Source: Cellulomonas persica | GTDB lineage: Bacteria > Actinomycetota > Actinomycetes > Actinomycetales > Cellulomonadaceae | Assembly (NCBI RefSeq): GCF_007989825.1 | Contig: NZ_BJUA01000010.1 | Coordinates: forward strand, 62,001-126,000 | Length of the DNA: 64,000 bases | Direction of reading: 5' to 3' | Part shown: positions 39,105 through 48,799 of the stretch, in pieces | How positions within the stretch are numbered: the stretch's first letter is position 1 | Layout of the letters: each line of letters starts with the position of its first letter | Notes under the pieces: model-generated | What the model was told of the DNA's origin: nothing | What the model saw: only the letters and a program-made list of their open reading frames with translations | The model's database searches: none | Translations under genes and position numbers: made by a program

Positions 39105-40096
39105 TGGCCGCCACCCCCCGCCCCACGGCGGTGTCCCCGACGTCGCCCTCCTCGTCGGCCGTGATCGACCCGGCCAAGGACCTGGCGACCCTGCTGCGGC
39201 AGGTCGACCCGCGCCGCCGGCGCACCGACCGCGTCATGCGCGGGGTCATCACGGGCGCGTTCGCGCTCGCGATGCTGCCGCTGCTGTCGGTCGCGTGGAC
39301 CGTGGTCTCGCACGGCGTCGAGCGCTTCGACCTGTACTTCCTGAGCCACTCGATGCGCGGCGTGTACGGCGGCATCGACGCGGGCGGGATCTACCACGCG
39401 ATCGTCGGCACGGTCGAGATCACGCTGTTCGCGACGCTCATCTCCGTCCCGATCGGCCTGCTCACCGCTATCTACCTCGTCGAGTACGGGCGCGGCCCGC
39501 TCGCGCGCGCGGTCACGTTCTTCGTCGACGTGATGACCGGCATCCCGTCGATCGTCGCCGGCCTGTTCGCGTACGCGCTGTTCGCCGTGATCCTGGGCCC
39601 CGGCATCCGGATGGGTGTCGTCGGGTCGGTCGCGCTGTCGGTGCTGATGATCCCGGTCGTCGTGCGCTCGAGCGAGGAGATGCTGCGGCTCGTCCCCAAC
39701 GAGCTGCGGGAGGCCGCGCTCGCGCTCGGCGTGCCGCGCTGGCTCGTCGTGATCAAGGTCGTGCTGCGCACGGCGGTCGCCGGGATCGTGACGGGCGTGA
39801 TGATCGCGGTCGCGCGCGTGATCGGCGAGACCGCGCCGCTGCTGATCACGGTCGGCGTGGCCGACTCGATCAACTTCAACCTGTTCGAGGGCCGCATGAT
39901 GACGCTGCCCGTCTACGTGTACCGGCAGTTCCAGCAGGGACTGATCCCGTGCTCCGCGGACGACGCGTCGTGCATCGCGACCATCACCTACGACCGTGCC
40001 TGGGCCGCCGCGCTGACCCTGATCCTCCTGGTCATGCTGCTCAACCTCGTCGCCCGGCTCGTCACCCGCTTCTTCGCCCCCAAGACCATCAGCTGA
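39104..40096 (+). CDS. pstA: Phosphate ABC transporter permease PstA
   Basis: 330 aa, six helices; EAA loop REAALALGVPRWLVVIKVVL and the conserved ARVIGETAPLLIT helix. ATG 39104 overlaps the pstC stop by 1 nt. N-terminal 45 residues are cytosolic and Ser/Pro-rich. Confidence 0.94.
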   Translation: MAATPRPTAVSPTSPSSSAVIDPAKDLATLLRQVDPRRRRTDRVMRGVITGAFALAMLPLLSVAWTVVSHGVERFDLYFLSHSMRGVYGGIDAGGIYHAIVGTVEITLFATLISVPIGLLTAIYLVEYGRGPLARAVTFFVDVMTGIPSIVAGLFAYALFAVILGPGIRMGVVGSVALSVLMIPVVVRSSEEMLRLVPNELREAALALGVPRWLVVIKVVLRTAVAGIVTGVMIAVARVIGETAPLLITVGVADSINFNLFEGRMMTLPVYVYRQFQQGLIPCSADDASCIATITYDRAWAAALTLILLVMLLNLVARLVTRFFAPKTIS

Positions 40097-40105
40097 GGAC
40101 CCCCC

Positions 40106-40885
40106 ATGGCACAGCGCATCGACGTCAAGGACCTGAACATCTACTACGGCGACTTCCGCGCCGTCGCCGACGTGGAGATGTCCGTCGAGCCCCGCTCGGT
40201 GACCGCCTTCATCGGCCCGTCGGGCTGCGGGAAGTCGACCTTCCTGCGCACGCTCAATCGCATGCACGAGGTCATCCCCGGAGCGCGCGTCGAGGGGCGC
40301 GTCGAGATCGACGGCGTCGACCTGTACGCGCCCGACGTGGATCCCGTGGCCGTGCGTCGGCAGATCGGCATGGTCTTCCAGCGGCCCAACCCGTTCCCGA
40401 CGATGTCGATCGCCGACAACGTGCTCGCGGGCGTCCGCCTCAACAACCGCCGCATCTCCAAGGGCGACGCGCAGGACCTCGTCGAGCAGTCGCTGCGCGG
40501 CGCGAACCTGTGGAACGAGGTCAAGGACCGGCTCGACCGGCCCGGCTCCGGGCTCTCGGGCGGCCAGCAGCAGCGGCTGTGCATCGCGCGGGCCATCGCG
40601 GTCAAGCCGCAGGTGCTGCTCATGGACGAGCCCTGCTCGGCGCTCGACCCGATCTCGACGCTCGCGATCGAGGACCTCATCTCCGAGCTCAAGGCCGACT
40701 ACACGATCGTCATCGTCACGCACAACATGCAGCAGGCCGCGCGCGTCTCGGACCGCACCGCGTTCTTCAACCTCGCCGGGCAGGGGCAGCCCGGGAAGCT
40801 GGTCGAGGTCGACGACACGTCGGTGATCTTCTCGGCGCCGCGCGAGCAGGCCACCGAGGACTACATCTCCGGCCGCTTCGGCTGA
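40106..40885 (+). CDS. pstB: Phosphate ABC transporter ATPase PstB
   Basis: 259 aa. Walker [10 protein letters not shown], the PstB-specific [17 protein letters not shown] and [12 protein letters not shown], signature [16 protein letters not shown], Walker [14 protein letters not shown] and the switch histidine [12 protein letters not shown]. It energises PstCA. Last gene of the operon, followed by a strong terminator. Confidence 0.97.
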   Translation: MAQRIDVKDLNIYYGDFRAVADVEMSVEPRSVTAFIGPSGCGKSTFLRTLNRMHEVIPGARVEGRVEIDGVDLYAPDVDPVAVRRQIGMVFQRPNPFPTMSIADNVLAGVRLNNRRISKGDAQDLVEQSLRGANLWNEVKDRLDRPGSGLSGGQQQRLCIARAIAVKPQVLLMDEPCSALDPISTLAIEDLISELKADYTIVIVTHNMQQAARVSDRTAFFNLAGQGQPGKLVEVDDTSVIFSAPREQATEDYISGRFG

Positions 40886-40927
40886 GCACCCGCCGGTCCC
40901 AGCGGGGTCCGGGCCAGGGCACGGGAC

Positions 40928-40967
40928 GACGAACGCCCCGCCGCGTGCGTGCGGCGGGGCGTTCGTC
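40928..40967. terminator. Bidirectional terminator between pstB and the lipoprotein gene
   Basis: Perfect 17-bp stem (40928-40944 with 40951-40967) with a 6-nt loop, core GCCCCGCCGC/GCGGCGGGGC. Confidence 0.85.
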
Positions 40968-41030
40968 CGTGCTCGTGCGTGCGGGGCTGCGCTCAGCCTC
41001 GGCCGCGGCGCTCAGCTCTTGGCCGCGGCG

Positions 41031-41588
41031 CTAGGCCTCGGGCGTGGGCAGCACCGACGCGTAGTCGGGCAGCGTCCCGTCGAGGACGGGCACCCGCAGG
41101 GTCGTCCCGCCCGAGACGTCGGAGCTCACGGCGATCGCGGCGAGGTCACCGGGTGCGGCGGGCGTCGCGGTCACGGCGACGCGCTCGTTGACGACCTGCA
41201 GGTCGCCGCCGTCGACCGCGTTGGACAGCAGCACCGTCTCGCCCGCCGGCAGGTCGATCGACGCCGGGTCCGCGCTCGGCTCGGCGCCCTCGGCCGCGTC
41301 CACGCCGCCGAACGCGATGGTCAGCGTCACGTCCTCGTCGCCGTCGTTGGTGAACGCGCCGAGCAGCACGCCGGGCTTGCCGACGCCCTCGCTGACGATC
41401 ATGAGGTTCGAGGCCCGCACGTCCCCGAGCGTGGCGCCGATGCCGTCCGACGGGTCGTAGGGCTTGCTCGTCTCGATGGGGTTGGTCGCCGAGCAGCCGG
41501 CGAGCAGCAGCCCGGAGGCGAGCGCCGCCGCGACACCGGTGCGCAGGGAGAGCCGCACGGGCAGGCGGCGGGGGCGGTGCGAGGTCAC
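41031..41588 (-). CDS. Exported lipoprotein, DUF461/PCu(A)C-like
   Basis: 185 aa with a type II signal peptide (lipobox LLAGC, C32) and one beta-sandwich domain. It begins [17 protein letters not shown] and contains the [15 protein letters not shown] block seen in actinobacterial relatives of the copper chaperone PCu(A)C. The copper ligands (Met/His-rich motif) are not evident, so metal binding is doubtful. CAGGAG precedes the GTG start. Transcribed divergently from carD. Confidence 0.7.
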   Translation of the reverse strand: MTSHRPRRLPVRLSLRTGVAAALASGLLLAGCSATNPIETSKPYDPSDGIGATLGDVRASNLMIVSEGVGKPGVLLGAFTNDGDEDVTLTIAFGGVDAAEGAEPSADPASIDLPAGETVLLSNAVDGGDLQVVNERVAVTATPAAPGDLAAIAVSSDVSGGTTLRVPVLDGTLPDYASVLPTPEA

Positions 41589-41912
41589 GATGACTCCTGC
41601 TGCCGTCGCGCGGCGACGAGGCGCGCGCGGGTGGTCGAGGGCGGCCCCAGCCTATCGGTCACCGGACCGCCAGCGGCCCCCGGCGGGACGTTCGTCCCTC
41701 GCGCGGGCGGTGAGGATGCCCACACGATCGACGGGGGTCCTGTGCGTCGACCGGCTGTGCCGCCGGTGCCCGTGGTCGCGCTCACGCGCTCGCGCGCGCC
41801 CGCGGGCAGGCCTCTGACCTGCGAAGACGTGCATCCTGGGGACGGTGGGGGCCAGTCGGGGCGTCCGTTTGGCGTGCTAAGATGGTGCCCCTGCGAAAGG
41901 GGACACCTGCAG
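41589..41912. other. 324-bp intergenic region between the lipoprotein gene and carD
   Basis: Holds divergent promoters. A TAAGAT hexamer at 41878-41883 fits a carD -10, about 30 nt before the start. AAAGGGG near 41896 is the carD ribosome-binding site. No RNA gene, long hairpin or credible ORF was seen in the rest. Confidence 0.6.
41878..41883 (+). promoter_or_regulatory. -10 hexamer of the carD promoter
   Basis: TAAGAT, a good TAnnnT match, with an A/G start region about 7 nt downstream and a leader carrying the AAAGGGG ribosome-binding site. Confidence 0.5.
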
Positions 41913-42395
41913 ATGACTTTCACGGTTGGGGAGACTGTTGTCTACCCGCACCACGGTGCAGCGCTGATCGAAGAGATCAAGACCCGGACCATCCGCGGCG
42001 AGGACAAGATCTACCTCAAGCTCAAGGTCGCCCAGGGCGACCTGACCATCGAGGTCCCCGCGGAGAACGTCGACCTGGTGGGTGTACGCGACGTGGTGGG
42101 CCAGGAGGGCCTGGACCGCGTGTTCGAGGTGCTGCGTGCCCCGTACACCGAGGAGCCGACCAACTGGTCGCGTCGGTACAAGGCCAACCTCGAGAAGCTC
42201 GCCTCGGGTGACGTGATCCGCGTCGCCGAGGTCGTGCGTGACCTGTCGCGTCGTGACGCCGACCGCGGCCTGTCCGCGGGCGAGAAGCGCATGCTCGCCA
42301 AGGCCCGCCAGATCCTGGTCTCGGAGCTCGCGCTCGCGGAGCACACCGAGGAGGAGAAGGCCGAGGCCATCCTCGACGAGGTCCTCGCCTCCTGA
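41913..42395 (+). CDS. carD: RNA polymerase-binding transcription factor CarD
   Basis: 160 aa. The N-terminal RNA polymerase beta-binding Tudor-like domain ([20 protein letters not shown]) and the C-terminal DNA-binding helical domain with the tryptophan motif [14 protein letters not shown] are intact. It stabilises open complexes, notably at rRNA promoters. ATG 41913 follows AAAGGGGAC. carD-ispD-ispF order is conserved in actinobacteria. Confidence 0.97.
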   Translation: MTFTVGETVVYPHHGAALIEEIKTRTIRGEDKIYLKLKVAQGDLTIEVPAENVDLVGVRDVVGQEGLDRVFEVLRAPYTEEPTNWSRRYKANLEKLASGDVIRVAEVVRDLSRRDADRGLSAGEKRMLAKARQILVSELALAEHTEEEKAEAILDEVLAS

Positions 42396-42450
42396 CGCCT
42401 CCCGGCGTCATGGCGTGCGTCGGTGTGCGCGAGGTGTCGGTGGTGCGCGC

Positions 42451-43191
42451 GTGAGCGTGGTCGCCGTCCTCACGGCCGCCGGCAGCGGAACCCGGCTGGG
42501 CCACGCCCTGCCCAAGGCGCTCGTCCCCGTGCGGGGCGAGCGCCTCGTCGTGCACGCCGCACGCTCGCTGCTCGCCGCCCGCGGACCGGACGGCCCGCTC
42601 GTCGACGAGCTGGTCGTCACCGCACCCGCGGAGCACCTCGACGACGTCGTGTCCGCGCTCGACGCGGTGCGCGCCGAGACGCGGGCGCCCGTGCGCGTCG
42701 TCCCGGGCGGTGCCACACGGCAGGCGTCGGTCGCCGCGGGGCTCGCCGCGCTGCCCGGCGCGCTCGAGGCGGACGCGGTCGTCCTGGTGCACGACGCCGC
42801 GCGGCCGTTCGCGCCGCCGGATCTCGTCGAGCGCGTCGCCGCAGCGGTCCGCTCGGGTCACGGCGCAGTCGTGCCCGGCCTGCCCGTGACCGACACCGTC
42901 AAGCGCGTGGGACCGGCCGACCTCACCGCGGCGCAGCCCGTGCTCGCCACGGTCGAGCGCGCGGACCTGCGCGCCGTGCAGACCCCGCAGGGCTTCCGGC
43001 TGGGCCTGCTGCGTGACGCGCACGACGAGGCGGTGGCGCACGCGCACGACGAGTCGCTGGCCGCGACGGACGACGCCGGGCTCGTGGAGCGGCTGGGTCT
43101 CGACGTGTGGGTCGTCCCGGGCGACGAGCGGGCCGCCAAGATCACGACCGCACGCGACCTGCGGGTCGCCGAGCTCCTGGGGGACGCATGA
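42451..43191 (+). CDS. ispD: 2-C-methyl-D-erythritol 4-phosphate cytidylyltransferase
   Basis: Third step of the MEP isoprenoid path. Nucleotidyltransferase loop [18 protein letters not shown], the VHDAARPF block and the [10 protein letters not shown] block are diagnostic. 246 aa from GTG 42451. No strong Shine-Dalgarno sequence; the carD stop is 55 nt upstream. ATGA overlap with ispF. Confidence 0.95.
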   Translation: MSVVAVLTAAGSGTRLGHALPKALVPVRGERLVVHAARSLLAARGPDGPLVDELVVTAPAEHLDDVVSALDAVRAETRAPVRVVPGGATRQASVAAGLAALPGALEADAVVLVHDAARPFAPPDLVERVAAAVRSGHGAVVPGLPVTDTVKRVGPADLTAAQPVLATVERADLRAVQTPQGFRLGLLRDAHDEAVAHAHDESLAATDDAGLVERLGLDVWVVPGDERAAKITTARDLRVAELLGDA

Positions 43192-43745
43192 CGCACGACG
43201 GGTCGACGGACGCCTCGACGGGCGCCTCGCGCCACGGCGGGCGGGGGTACCCGCTGCCGCGCACGGGCGTCGGCGTGGACGTGCACGCGTACGAGCAGGA
43301 CCCCGCACCGGACGCCGTGCTGCACCTGGCCGGGCTCGCCTGGCCGGGTGAGCGTCCGCTCGCGGGCCACTCGGACGCGGACGTGGCCGCGCACGCCGCG
43401 GCCGACGCCCTGCTGTCCGCCGCGGGCCTCGGCGACCTGGGCTCGAACTTCGGCACCTCCGAGCCGCAGTGGGCGGGCGCCGCGGGGGTGACGCTGCTCG
43501 GCGAGGCCGCGCGGCGCGTGCGCGACGCGGGATTCGTCGTGGGGAACGTGGCGGTGCAGGTGATCGGCAACCGGCCGCGCGTGGGTCACAGGCGCGCCGA
43601 GGCCGAGGCGGCGCTCTCGTCGGCCGCGGGCGGGCCCGTGACCGTCTCCGCGACGACGGCCGACGGGCTCGGGCTGACGGGCCGCGGCGAGGGAGTCGCG
43701 GCGATCGCGACGGCGCTCGTCGTCCCGGTGCCGAACGCCGACTGA
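43188..43745 (+). CDS. ispF: 2-C-methyl-D-erythritol 2,4-cyclodiphosphate synthase
   Basis: 185 aa. Metal ligands in GVDVHAY (DxH) and [18 protein letters not shown], with the C-terminal [23 protein letters not shown]. The N-terminal 25 residues are an unusual polar extension. Its last 160 nt overlap, tail to tail, the end of the EamA gene on the other strand. Confidence 0.95.
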   Translation: MTHDGSTDASTGASRHGGRGYPLPRTGVGVDVHAYEQDPAPDAVLHLAGLAWPGERPLAGHSDADVAAHAAADALLSAAGLGDLGSNFGTSEPQWAGAAGVTLLGEAARRVRDAGFVVGNVAVQVIGNRPRVGHRRAEAEAALSSAAGGPVTVSATTADGLGLTGRGEGVAAIATALVVPVPNAD

Positions 43746-44635
43746 CGCGCGCGCCGGGGCGCGATGCTGCCCAGCAGCACCCCGCCGACGACGAGGGCAC
43801 CCCACACCAGCTCGACCGGCTCGGTGGGCTCGCGCAGCAGGAGCCACGACGAACCGATGCCGATGACCGGGACGAGCATCGAGAACGGCGCGACGACGCC
43901 GGCCGGGTAGCGTGACATGAGCGAGGTCCACAGCCCTGAGCCGCCGAGCGTCCCGACGAGGACGGTGAACGCGAGCCCGCCGATCGCGGCGAGGCCCGTC
44001 GGGCTCGTCAGGCCGTCGAACGACGCGGCGATGCGCGTGGGGCCCTCGAGGGTGAGCGACAGCGCGAGCAGCGGCAGCGGGGGGATGACCGACATCCAGA
44101 GCATGAGGCGCAGCGGCTCGCCCGGCGCGGCCTGCATCGCGCGGCGGTTGCCGAGGTTGCCGATCGACCAGCCGAGCCCGCCGCACAGCGTGAGCAGCAC
44201 CGGGACGAGCGTGGTGCCGCCGTCGAGACCCGCGCGGTGGGACGCGATCCCCGCGAGCCCGATCACGGCGACGAGCACGCCGAGCGCCTGGCGTCGGGAC
44301 ACGCGTTCGCGCAGGAGCGCGGCGGCGAGCACGACCGTGAAGGGCGCCGAGGACTGCAGGACGAGCGACGCGAGGCCGGTCGGCATACCGACGTCGATCG
44401 CGCGGTAGAGGAAGACGAACTGCAGCACGCCGAACCCGGTGCCGTACAGCAGCACCCACCGCCACGGCGCGCTCGGGCGCGGGACGAGCAGGAGCGTCGG
44501 GATCGCGAGCATCGAGAACCGCAGCGCGACCGCGAGGAACGGCGGGAACTGCTCGAGCGTGAGGTGGATGGCGGGGAAGTTCAGGCCCCAGGCGATCGCG
44601 ACGACGATGGCGAGCAGGCGGTCGCGCGTGGTCAT
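43586..44635 (-). CDS. EamA/DMT-family exporter with C-terminal tail antisense to ispF
   Basis: 349 aa. Ten predicted helices in two EamA repeats, starting [20 protein letters not shown]; the second repeat ends near [15 protein letters not shown] (about residue 297). The family exports amino acids or related metabolites. The stop codon lies 160 nt inside ispF, so the last 50 or so residues, Ser/Ala/Pro-rich, are encoded opposite ispF. Divergent to a LysR gene that probably controls it. Confidence 0.85.
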   Translation of the reverse strand: MTTRDRLLAIVVAIAWGLNFPAIHLTLEQFPPFLAVALRFSMLAIPTLLLVPRPSAPWRWVLLYGTGFGVLQFVFLYRAIDVGMPTGLASLVLQSSAPFTVVLAAALLRERVSRRQALGVLVAVIGLAGIASHRAGLDGGTTLVPVLLTLCGGLGWSIGNLGNRRAMQAAPGEPLRLMLWMSVIPPLPLLALSLTLEGPTRIAASFDGLTSPTGLAAIGGLAFTVLVGTLGGSGLWTSLMSRYPAGVVAPFSMLVPVIGIGSSWLLLREPTEPVELVWGALVVGGVLLGSIAPRRARQSAFGTGTTSAVAIAATPSPRPVSPSPSAVVAETVTGPPAADESAASASARL

Positions 44636-44694
44636 GCTGCCGAGCCTGCAGGCCGTGAACTGTGAACCACAAGCGCATTGTCGTGAAGCGACGC

Positions 44695-44709
44695 TGTAGC
44701 GTTGCTACA
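44695..44709. promoter_or_regulatory. Operator over the LysR gene -10 and start codon
   Basis: TGTAGC-GTT-GCTACA is a perfect 6-3-6 inverted repeat. It contains the putative -10 TAGCGT (44697-44702) and reaches the A of the ATG, so binding would repress the regulator's own gene. The EamA start is 60 nt away on the other side. Confidence 0.65.
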
Positions 44710-45620
44710 TGGATCCGCGTGCCCTGCAGACGTTGCGTGCCGTCGGGACGCAGGGCGGCGTCACCGCCGCCGCGCACGTGCTGCACCTGACGCCGTCGGC
44801 CGTCTCGCAGCAGGTGCACCAGCTCGAGCGCTCGGTGGGGGTGCCGCTCACCGAGCGGGTGGGACGCGGGGTCCGGCTCACCGCGGCCGGGCAGGCGCTC
44901 AGCGAGGCGGCGGTCGACGTCGCGGTCGCGCTCGAACGGGCGTCGGCAGCGGTCGACCGGCTGCGCGAACGGCCGGGCGGGACCGTGCGCGTCAGCGCGT
45001 TCGCGAGCGGCGCGCAGCTGCTCCTGCCCGGGCTCCTCGAGCGCACGCGGGCGCTGCCGGACGTGCGCGTCGAGTGCTCCGACGACGACGTCCCGCAGGC
45101 GCAGTTCGTCGGCCTCACCGACGAGATCGACGTGGTCGTCGCGCACCGGCCCGACGGCTCGCCCGGGTGGGGGCGCGACGTCGTCGTGCGGCACCTGCTG
45201 CGCGAGCCGCTCGACGTCGCGCTCGCGCCCGACCACCCGCTCGCGCGACGCGACGAGCTCGAGCCCCAGGACCTCGCCGACGAGGACTGGGTCGCGGTAC
45301 GTGCCGGGTTCCCCGTCGCGCACGTGCTCACCGCGGTCGGCGCTCGCGCCGGGTCGGAGCCGCGCGTGCGGCACCGGATCAACGACTTCCACGTGGCCGC
45401 CGCGCTCGTCGGCGCCGGGCACGGCGTGACGCTGCTGCCGCGCTACACGTTCGGCGCGGACCCGCGCGTGCGGCTCGTCCCTCTCGCGGGCGTGCGTGCC
45501 GGGCGGCTCGTCGAGGCGCTGGTGCGCCGGGACAAGGCCGAGCGGGTCGTCGTGCAGCGCGTGCTGAGCGAGCTGGAGGCGCTCGCGTCACGGATCACGG
45601 CGCCGCCCGCGCGGGGCTGA
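44709..45620 (+). CDS. LysR-family transcriptional regulator (ArgP/LysG-like)
   Basis: 303 aa. N-terminal winged helix (ALQTLRAVGTQGGVTAAAHV, LTPSAVSQQVHQLE) and a periplasmic-binding-protein-like effector domain. Divergent orientation to the EamA exporter is the LysG-LysE-type arrangement, so it likely senses the exported compound. ATG 44709 seems leaderless (TAGCGT 6 nt before). The effector is not deducible. Confidence 0.88.
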   Translation: MDPRALQTLRAVGTQGGVTAAAHVLHLTPSAVSQQVHQLERSVGVPLTERVGRGVRLTAAGQALSEAAVDVAVALERASAAVDRLRERPGGTVRVSAFASGAQLLLPGLLERTRALPDVRVECSDDDVPQAQFVGLTDEIDVVVAHRPDGSPGWGRDVVVRHLLREPLDVALAPDHPLARRDELEPQDLADEDWVAVRAGFPVAHVLTAVGARAGSEPRVRHRINDFHVAAALVGAGHGVTLLPRYTFGADPRVRLVPLAGVRAGRLVEALVRRDKAERVVVQRVLSELEALASRITAPPARG

Positions 45621-45653
45621 TGCGCGCGGCTGACGCGCGGGGCTGACGCGCGC
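45610..45653. repeat. Short imperfect triplication after the LysR gene
   Basis: GGCTGAYGCGCG occurs three times in tandem across and after the LysR stop; it could form alternative hairpins and may serve as a terminator. Confidence 0.4.
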
Positions 45654-45668
45654 CGCGACCCGCCAGGG

Positions 45669-46622
45669 TCAGGGGAGCAGGACCAGCTTGCCGCGAGCGT
45701 GCCCGGAGCGGCTGTCGGCGTGCGCCTGCGCGACGTCCGAGAGCGGGTAGGTGCGCGCGACGTGGACGTCGAGCGTGCCGTCGCCCGCGAGCTCGACGAG
45801 CTGCGCGCGGGCTGCGTCGCGCACCTGCGTGCCCGGGTCGGCGCCCGGGGCGCCGCCGAGCGCGAGGATGCCGAGCTCACCCGCGCGCCGGAAGCCCGCG
45901 ATCGTCGCGATCCGGGTGCGGTCGGCGACGAGCGCGACGGAGGTGTCCAGGGCCTCGTCGGACCCGACCGTGTCGATCGCGACGGTCACGTCCGCGCCCA
46001 GGTCGTGCGCGGCCGCCCGGACGCGGTCGACGAGCCCCGCGCCGTAGGTGACGGGGACGGCGCCGAGCGCACGCAGGTCGTCGTGCGCGGCGGGGGAGGC
46101 CGTGGCGATGACGCGAGCCCCGCGCAGCTCGGCGAGCTGGAGCGCCATGCGGCCCACCGAGCCCGATCCGCCGTGCACGAGCACGACGTCCTGCGGTCCG
46201 GTGCGGGTCGCCGTGAGCGCGTGCTCCGCGGTGGTGCCCGCGACCAGGAGCCCGGCGGCCTGGGGCCAGCCCAGCGTCGCCGGCTTGCGGACCGTGACCT
46301 GCTCGGGGACGACGAGCGAGCGCGCGTACCCGCCGTGCACGGGCCAGGCCACGACCTCGTCGCCCACGGCGAGCCAGCGCACGTGGGGGCCGATGTCGGT
46401 GACGACCCCGGCGACCTCGAAACCGAGCCGCAGCGGCAGGCGCGCGGGGTCCGCGCCCGGCCCGCCCGCGTACTGCTTCCAGTCGTAGGGGTTCACGGCC
46501 GCCGCTCGGACGTCGATCAGGACCTCGCCCGGGCCGGGTTCACCGGGGTCGACATCGATGAGGCGGAGCGACTCGGGGCCGCCGTAGGAGACCGCCACGG
46601 CGGCGGTGCTGGTGTGCGACAC
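45669..46622 (-). CDS. NADP-dependent zinc-free alcohol dehydrogenase / quinone oxidoreductase
   Basis: 317 aa MDR-superfamily enzyme. GroES-like N-terminus (AVSYGGPESLRLIDV, AAVNPYDWKQYAGG), then a Rossmann domain (VLVHGGSGSVGRMALQLAELRGARVIAT). Catalytic zinc ligands of true alcohol dehydrogenases are missing, as in quinone oxidoreductases. GTG 46622 is chosen; GGAGG lies 16 nt upstream, a loose spacing, so the start is tentative. Substrate unknown. Confidence 0.82.
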   Translation of the reverse strand: MSHTSTAAVAVSYGGPESLRLIDVDPGEPGPGEVLIDVRAAAVNPYDWKQYAGGPGADPARLPLRLGFEVAGVVTDIGPHVRWLAVGDEVVAWPVHGGYARSLVVPEQVTVRKPATLGWPQAAGLLVAGTTAEHALTATRTGPQDVVLVHGGSGSVGRMALQLAELRGARVIATASPAAHDDLRALGAVPVTYGAGLVDRVRAAAHDLGADVTVAIDTVGSDEALDTSVALVADRTRIATIAGFRRAGELGILALGGAPGADPGTQVRDAARAQLVELAGDGTLDVHVARTYPLSDVAQAHADSRSGHARGKLVLLP

Positions 46623-46717
46623 GCCGCTCAGAGTGCACCTCCGCGCGGCGGGAGACCAGGGCTGGTCCGTCCCGTGTGCACTGAAACGGTTGTGATCACC
46701 CGCGCGAGTGACACGTG

Positions 46718-48052
46718 TCAGGTGCGTGGGCCGAAGACGCGCGTGAGGTAAGGGTTGTCGAACACGCCCGTCGGGTCCGCCTGCGCGCGCACGCGCTGCG
46801 CGTCGGCGAACCGTGGGTAGAGCTGCGCCAGCCGCTCGGCGTCGAGGCCGTGCAGCTTGCCCCAGTGCGGGCGGCCGTCGTGCTCCGCGACGATCCGCTC
46901 GACCGCCGAGAAGTACCGCTCGTGCGGCAGACGCCAGTACTGGTGCACCGCGAGGTAGGCGGTCTCGCGGCCGTGCGCGGTCGAGAGCCACAGGTCGTCG
47001 GCCGCGGCGAACCGGATCTCGGCCGGGAACGGCAGGCGCTCGCCCGACGACTCGACCCAGCGGTCGACCTCGGCGAGCACGTCGCGGACCGCCGCACGCG
47101 GCACCGCGTACTCCATCTCGCGGAACACCACGCGCCGCGGCGAGGCGAACACCTGCGGCGAGGGCGCGACGTAGGTGCGCGCCGACAGGCTGCGTGCGGC
47201 GACCGCGTTGAGGCGCCGGGTCACCGCGGGCACCGCCGTCGCCAGCCGGTTGGTCGCCTCGAAGACCGTGTTGGACAGCAGCTCGTCGTCGACCCAGCGA
47301 CGCAGCGGGTTCAGGCCCCTGCCGGAGTCCACGCGGTTGTTGCGCTTGGTCAGCGCGCGCCGCGTGTGCGGGAACCAGTAGAACTCGAAGTGCTCGTTGC
47401 CGTCGACGAGCCCGTCCGGGCCGTCGAGCTGCTCGAGCACCGCGTCGAGCGGCCACGGCTCCTCGACCGCGCGCAGCAGGAACGCGGGCACGGTCTCGAG
47501 CGTGACCGCCGCGAGCACGCCCGCGCTGCCGAGTCCGAGCCGCGCGAGCTCGAACAGCTCGGGCTCGTGCGTGGGGGACGTCTCGACGACCTCGCCCGCG
47601 GCGGTGACCAGCCGGGCGGCGACGACCTGCGTCGCGAGGCCGCCGAGCCGTGCGCCCGTGCCGTGCGTGCCCGTCGAGATCGCGCCGGCGATCGACTGCC
47701 GGTCGATGTCGCCGAGGTTGCGCAGCGCGAGACCCAGCGCGGCGAGCGCGCCGTTGAGCGCGGCCAGCCGGATGCCCGCGCCGACCGTCACGAGCGTCGT
47801 GCCGTCCGGCCGGCGCTGCACCTGCTCGATCGCGTCGACGGCGTCGAGCGAGAGCAGCACGCCGTCGGTCGCGGCGGCCGCCGTGAACGAGTGGCCTGCA
47901 CCCACGGCGCGGACCGTCAGGCCCTGCTCGGCCGCGGTGGCGACGCACGCGGCGAGCTCGGCGACGTCACGCGGGTGCTCGACCCGGACGGGACGGGACG
48001 AAGCGGTCCGTGCCCAGTTCTGCCAGCGCGCCCCCGGCGTCGTCTCCCCCAT
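46718..48052 (-). CDS. FAD-linked sugar-lactone oxidase (D-arabinono-1,4-lactone / L-gulonolactone oxidase family)
   Basis: 444 aa VAO-family flavoprotein. FAD-binding PP-loop VRAVGAGHSFTAAA and the GTHGTGARLGGL block in the N-terminal half, ALO substrate domain after it, and the C-terminal HWGKLH motif typical of aldonolactone oxidases. Relatives oxidise sugar lactones, xylitol or alditols to products plus hydrogen peroxide. Divergent from the TetR-MFS-aldolase operon, so possibly part of one catabolic or export unit. Confidence 0.85.
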   Translation of the reverse strand: MGETTPGARWQNWARTASSRPVRVEHPRDVAELAACVATAAEQGLTVRAVGAGHSFTAAAATDGVLLSLDAVDAIEQVQRRPDGTTLVTVGAGIRLAALNGALAALGLALRNLGDIDRQSIAGAISTGTHGTGARLGGLATQVVAARLVTAAGEVVETSPTHEPELFELARLGLGSAGVLAAVTLETVPAFLLRAVEEPWPLDAVLEQLDGPDGLVDGNEHFEFYWFPHTRRALTKRNNRVDSGRGLNPLRRWVDDELLSNTVFEATNRLATAVPAVTRRLNAVAARSLSARTYVAPSPQVFASPRRVVFREMEYAVPRAAVRDVLAEVDRWVESSGERLPFPAEIRFAAADDLWLSTAHGRETAYLAVHQYWRLPHERYFSAVERIVAEHDGRPHWGKLHGLDAERLAQLYPRFADAQRVRAQADPTGVFDNPYLTRVFGPRT

Positions 48053-48073
48053 GGCGACGAGAGTGCGACTGAA

Positions 48074-48092
48074 CGCTTGTCCAAGTCAAGCG
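48074..48092. promoter_or_regulatory. Operator-like inverted repeat in the lactone oxidase/TetR divergent gap
   Basis: CGCTTG-TCCAAGT-CAAGCG, a 6-7-6 inverted repeat, between the oxidase start and the tetR start; a fitting site for the adjacent TetR protein. Confidence 0.5.
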
Positions 48093-48181
48093 CGGACGCC
48101 ATGCTTGGCTATCGTTGTCGCGGCGGCACCGGTCGCGGGCGGGGGCCCGGGCCCTGACCGGTGCCATACGAAGGGGACCGC

Positions 48182-48799
48182 ATGAACCGCATGCCGGTGG
48201 CCGAGCGGCGCGAGCAGCTCATCGAGGCCGCGATCACGGTCGCGAGCAGGGACGGCATCGAGGCCGCGACCGTACGCGCGGTGGCGGCCGAGGCCGGGGT
48301 CTCCCTCGGCGTCGTGCACTACTGCTTCCAGGACAAGTCCGAGCTGATGCGTGCGATGGCGCACGCCATCACGATGCAGAACGCCTCGGCCGACCTCTCC
48401 GAGGTGCCCGACGGCGCGACCGCCGACGAGGTGGTGCAGGCGTTCGTGGGCGCGTTCTGGCAGTCGATCTCCAGCTCCCGCGGGGCGCAGCTGCTCTCGT
48501 ACGAGCTGACGACCGCCTCGCTGCGGCACGAGGAGCTGCGCGACGTCGCGCTCGAGCAGTACCGCGGGCAGTGGTCCGCGGCCGAGAGCGTGCTCGAGGA
48601 GATCGCCCGCGTCGCCCAGGTCGAGTGGATCCAGCCCGTGCCCGAGCTCGCGCGCGCAGTCGTCGCGTTCGTCGACGGCCTGTCGCTGTCGTGGCTCGTC
48701 GACGGCGACGACGAGGCCGCACGCGAGTCGATGCACCGCTTCGGGCAGTTCCTGTCGACCAGGACCGCGCCGCTCTCCTCCGCGGGCCACGAGGCGTGA
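48182..48799 (+). CDS. TetR-family transcriptional regulator
   Basis: 205 aa. N-terminal helix-turn-helix (REQLIEAAITVASRDGIEA, VRAVAAEAGVSLGVVHYCFQDKSEL) with a C-terminal ligand domain resembling the BetI/TetR_C_6 type. AAGGGG lies 6 nt before ATG 48182, preferred to GTG 48161. Overlaps the MFS gene by 4 nt. Probably represses its own operon and the divergent oxidase. Confidence 0.88.
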   Translation: MNRMPVAERREQLIEAAITVASRDGIEAATVRAVAAEAGVSLGVVHYCFQDKSELMRAMAHAITMQNASADLSEVPDGATADEVVQAFVGAFWQSISSSRGAQLLSYELTTASLRHEELRDVALEQYRGQWSAAESVLEEIARVAQVEWIQPVPELARAVVAFVDGLSLSWLVDGDDEAARESMHRFGQFLSTRTAPLSSAGHEA

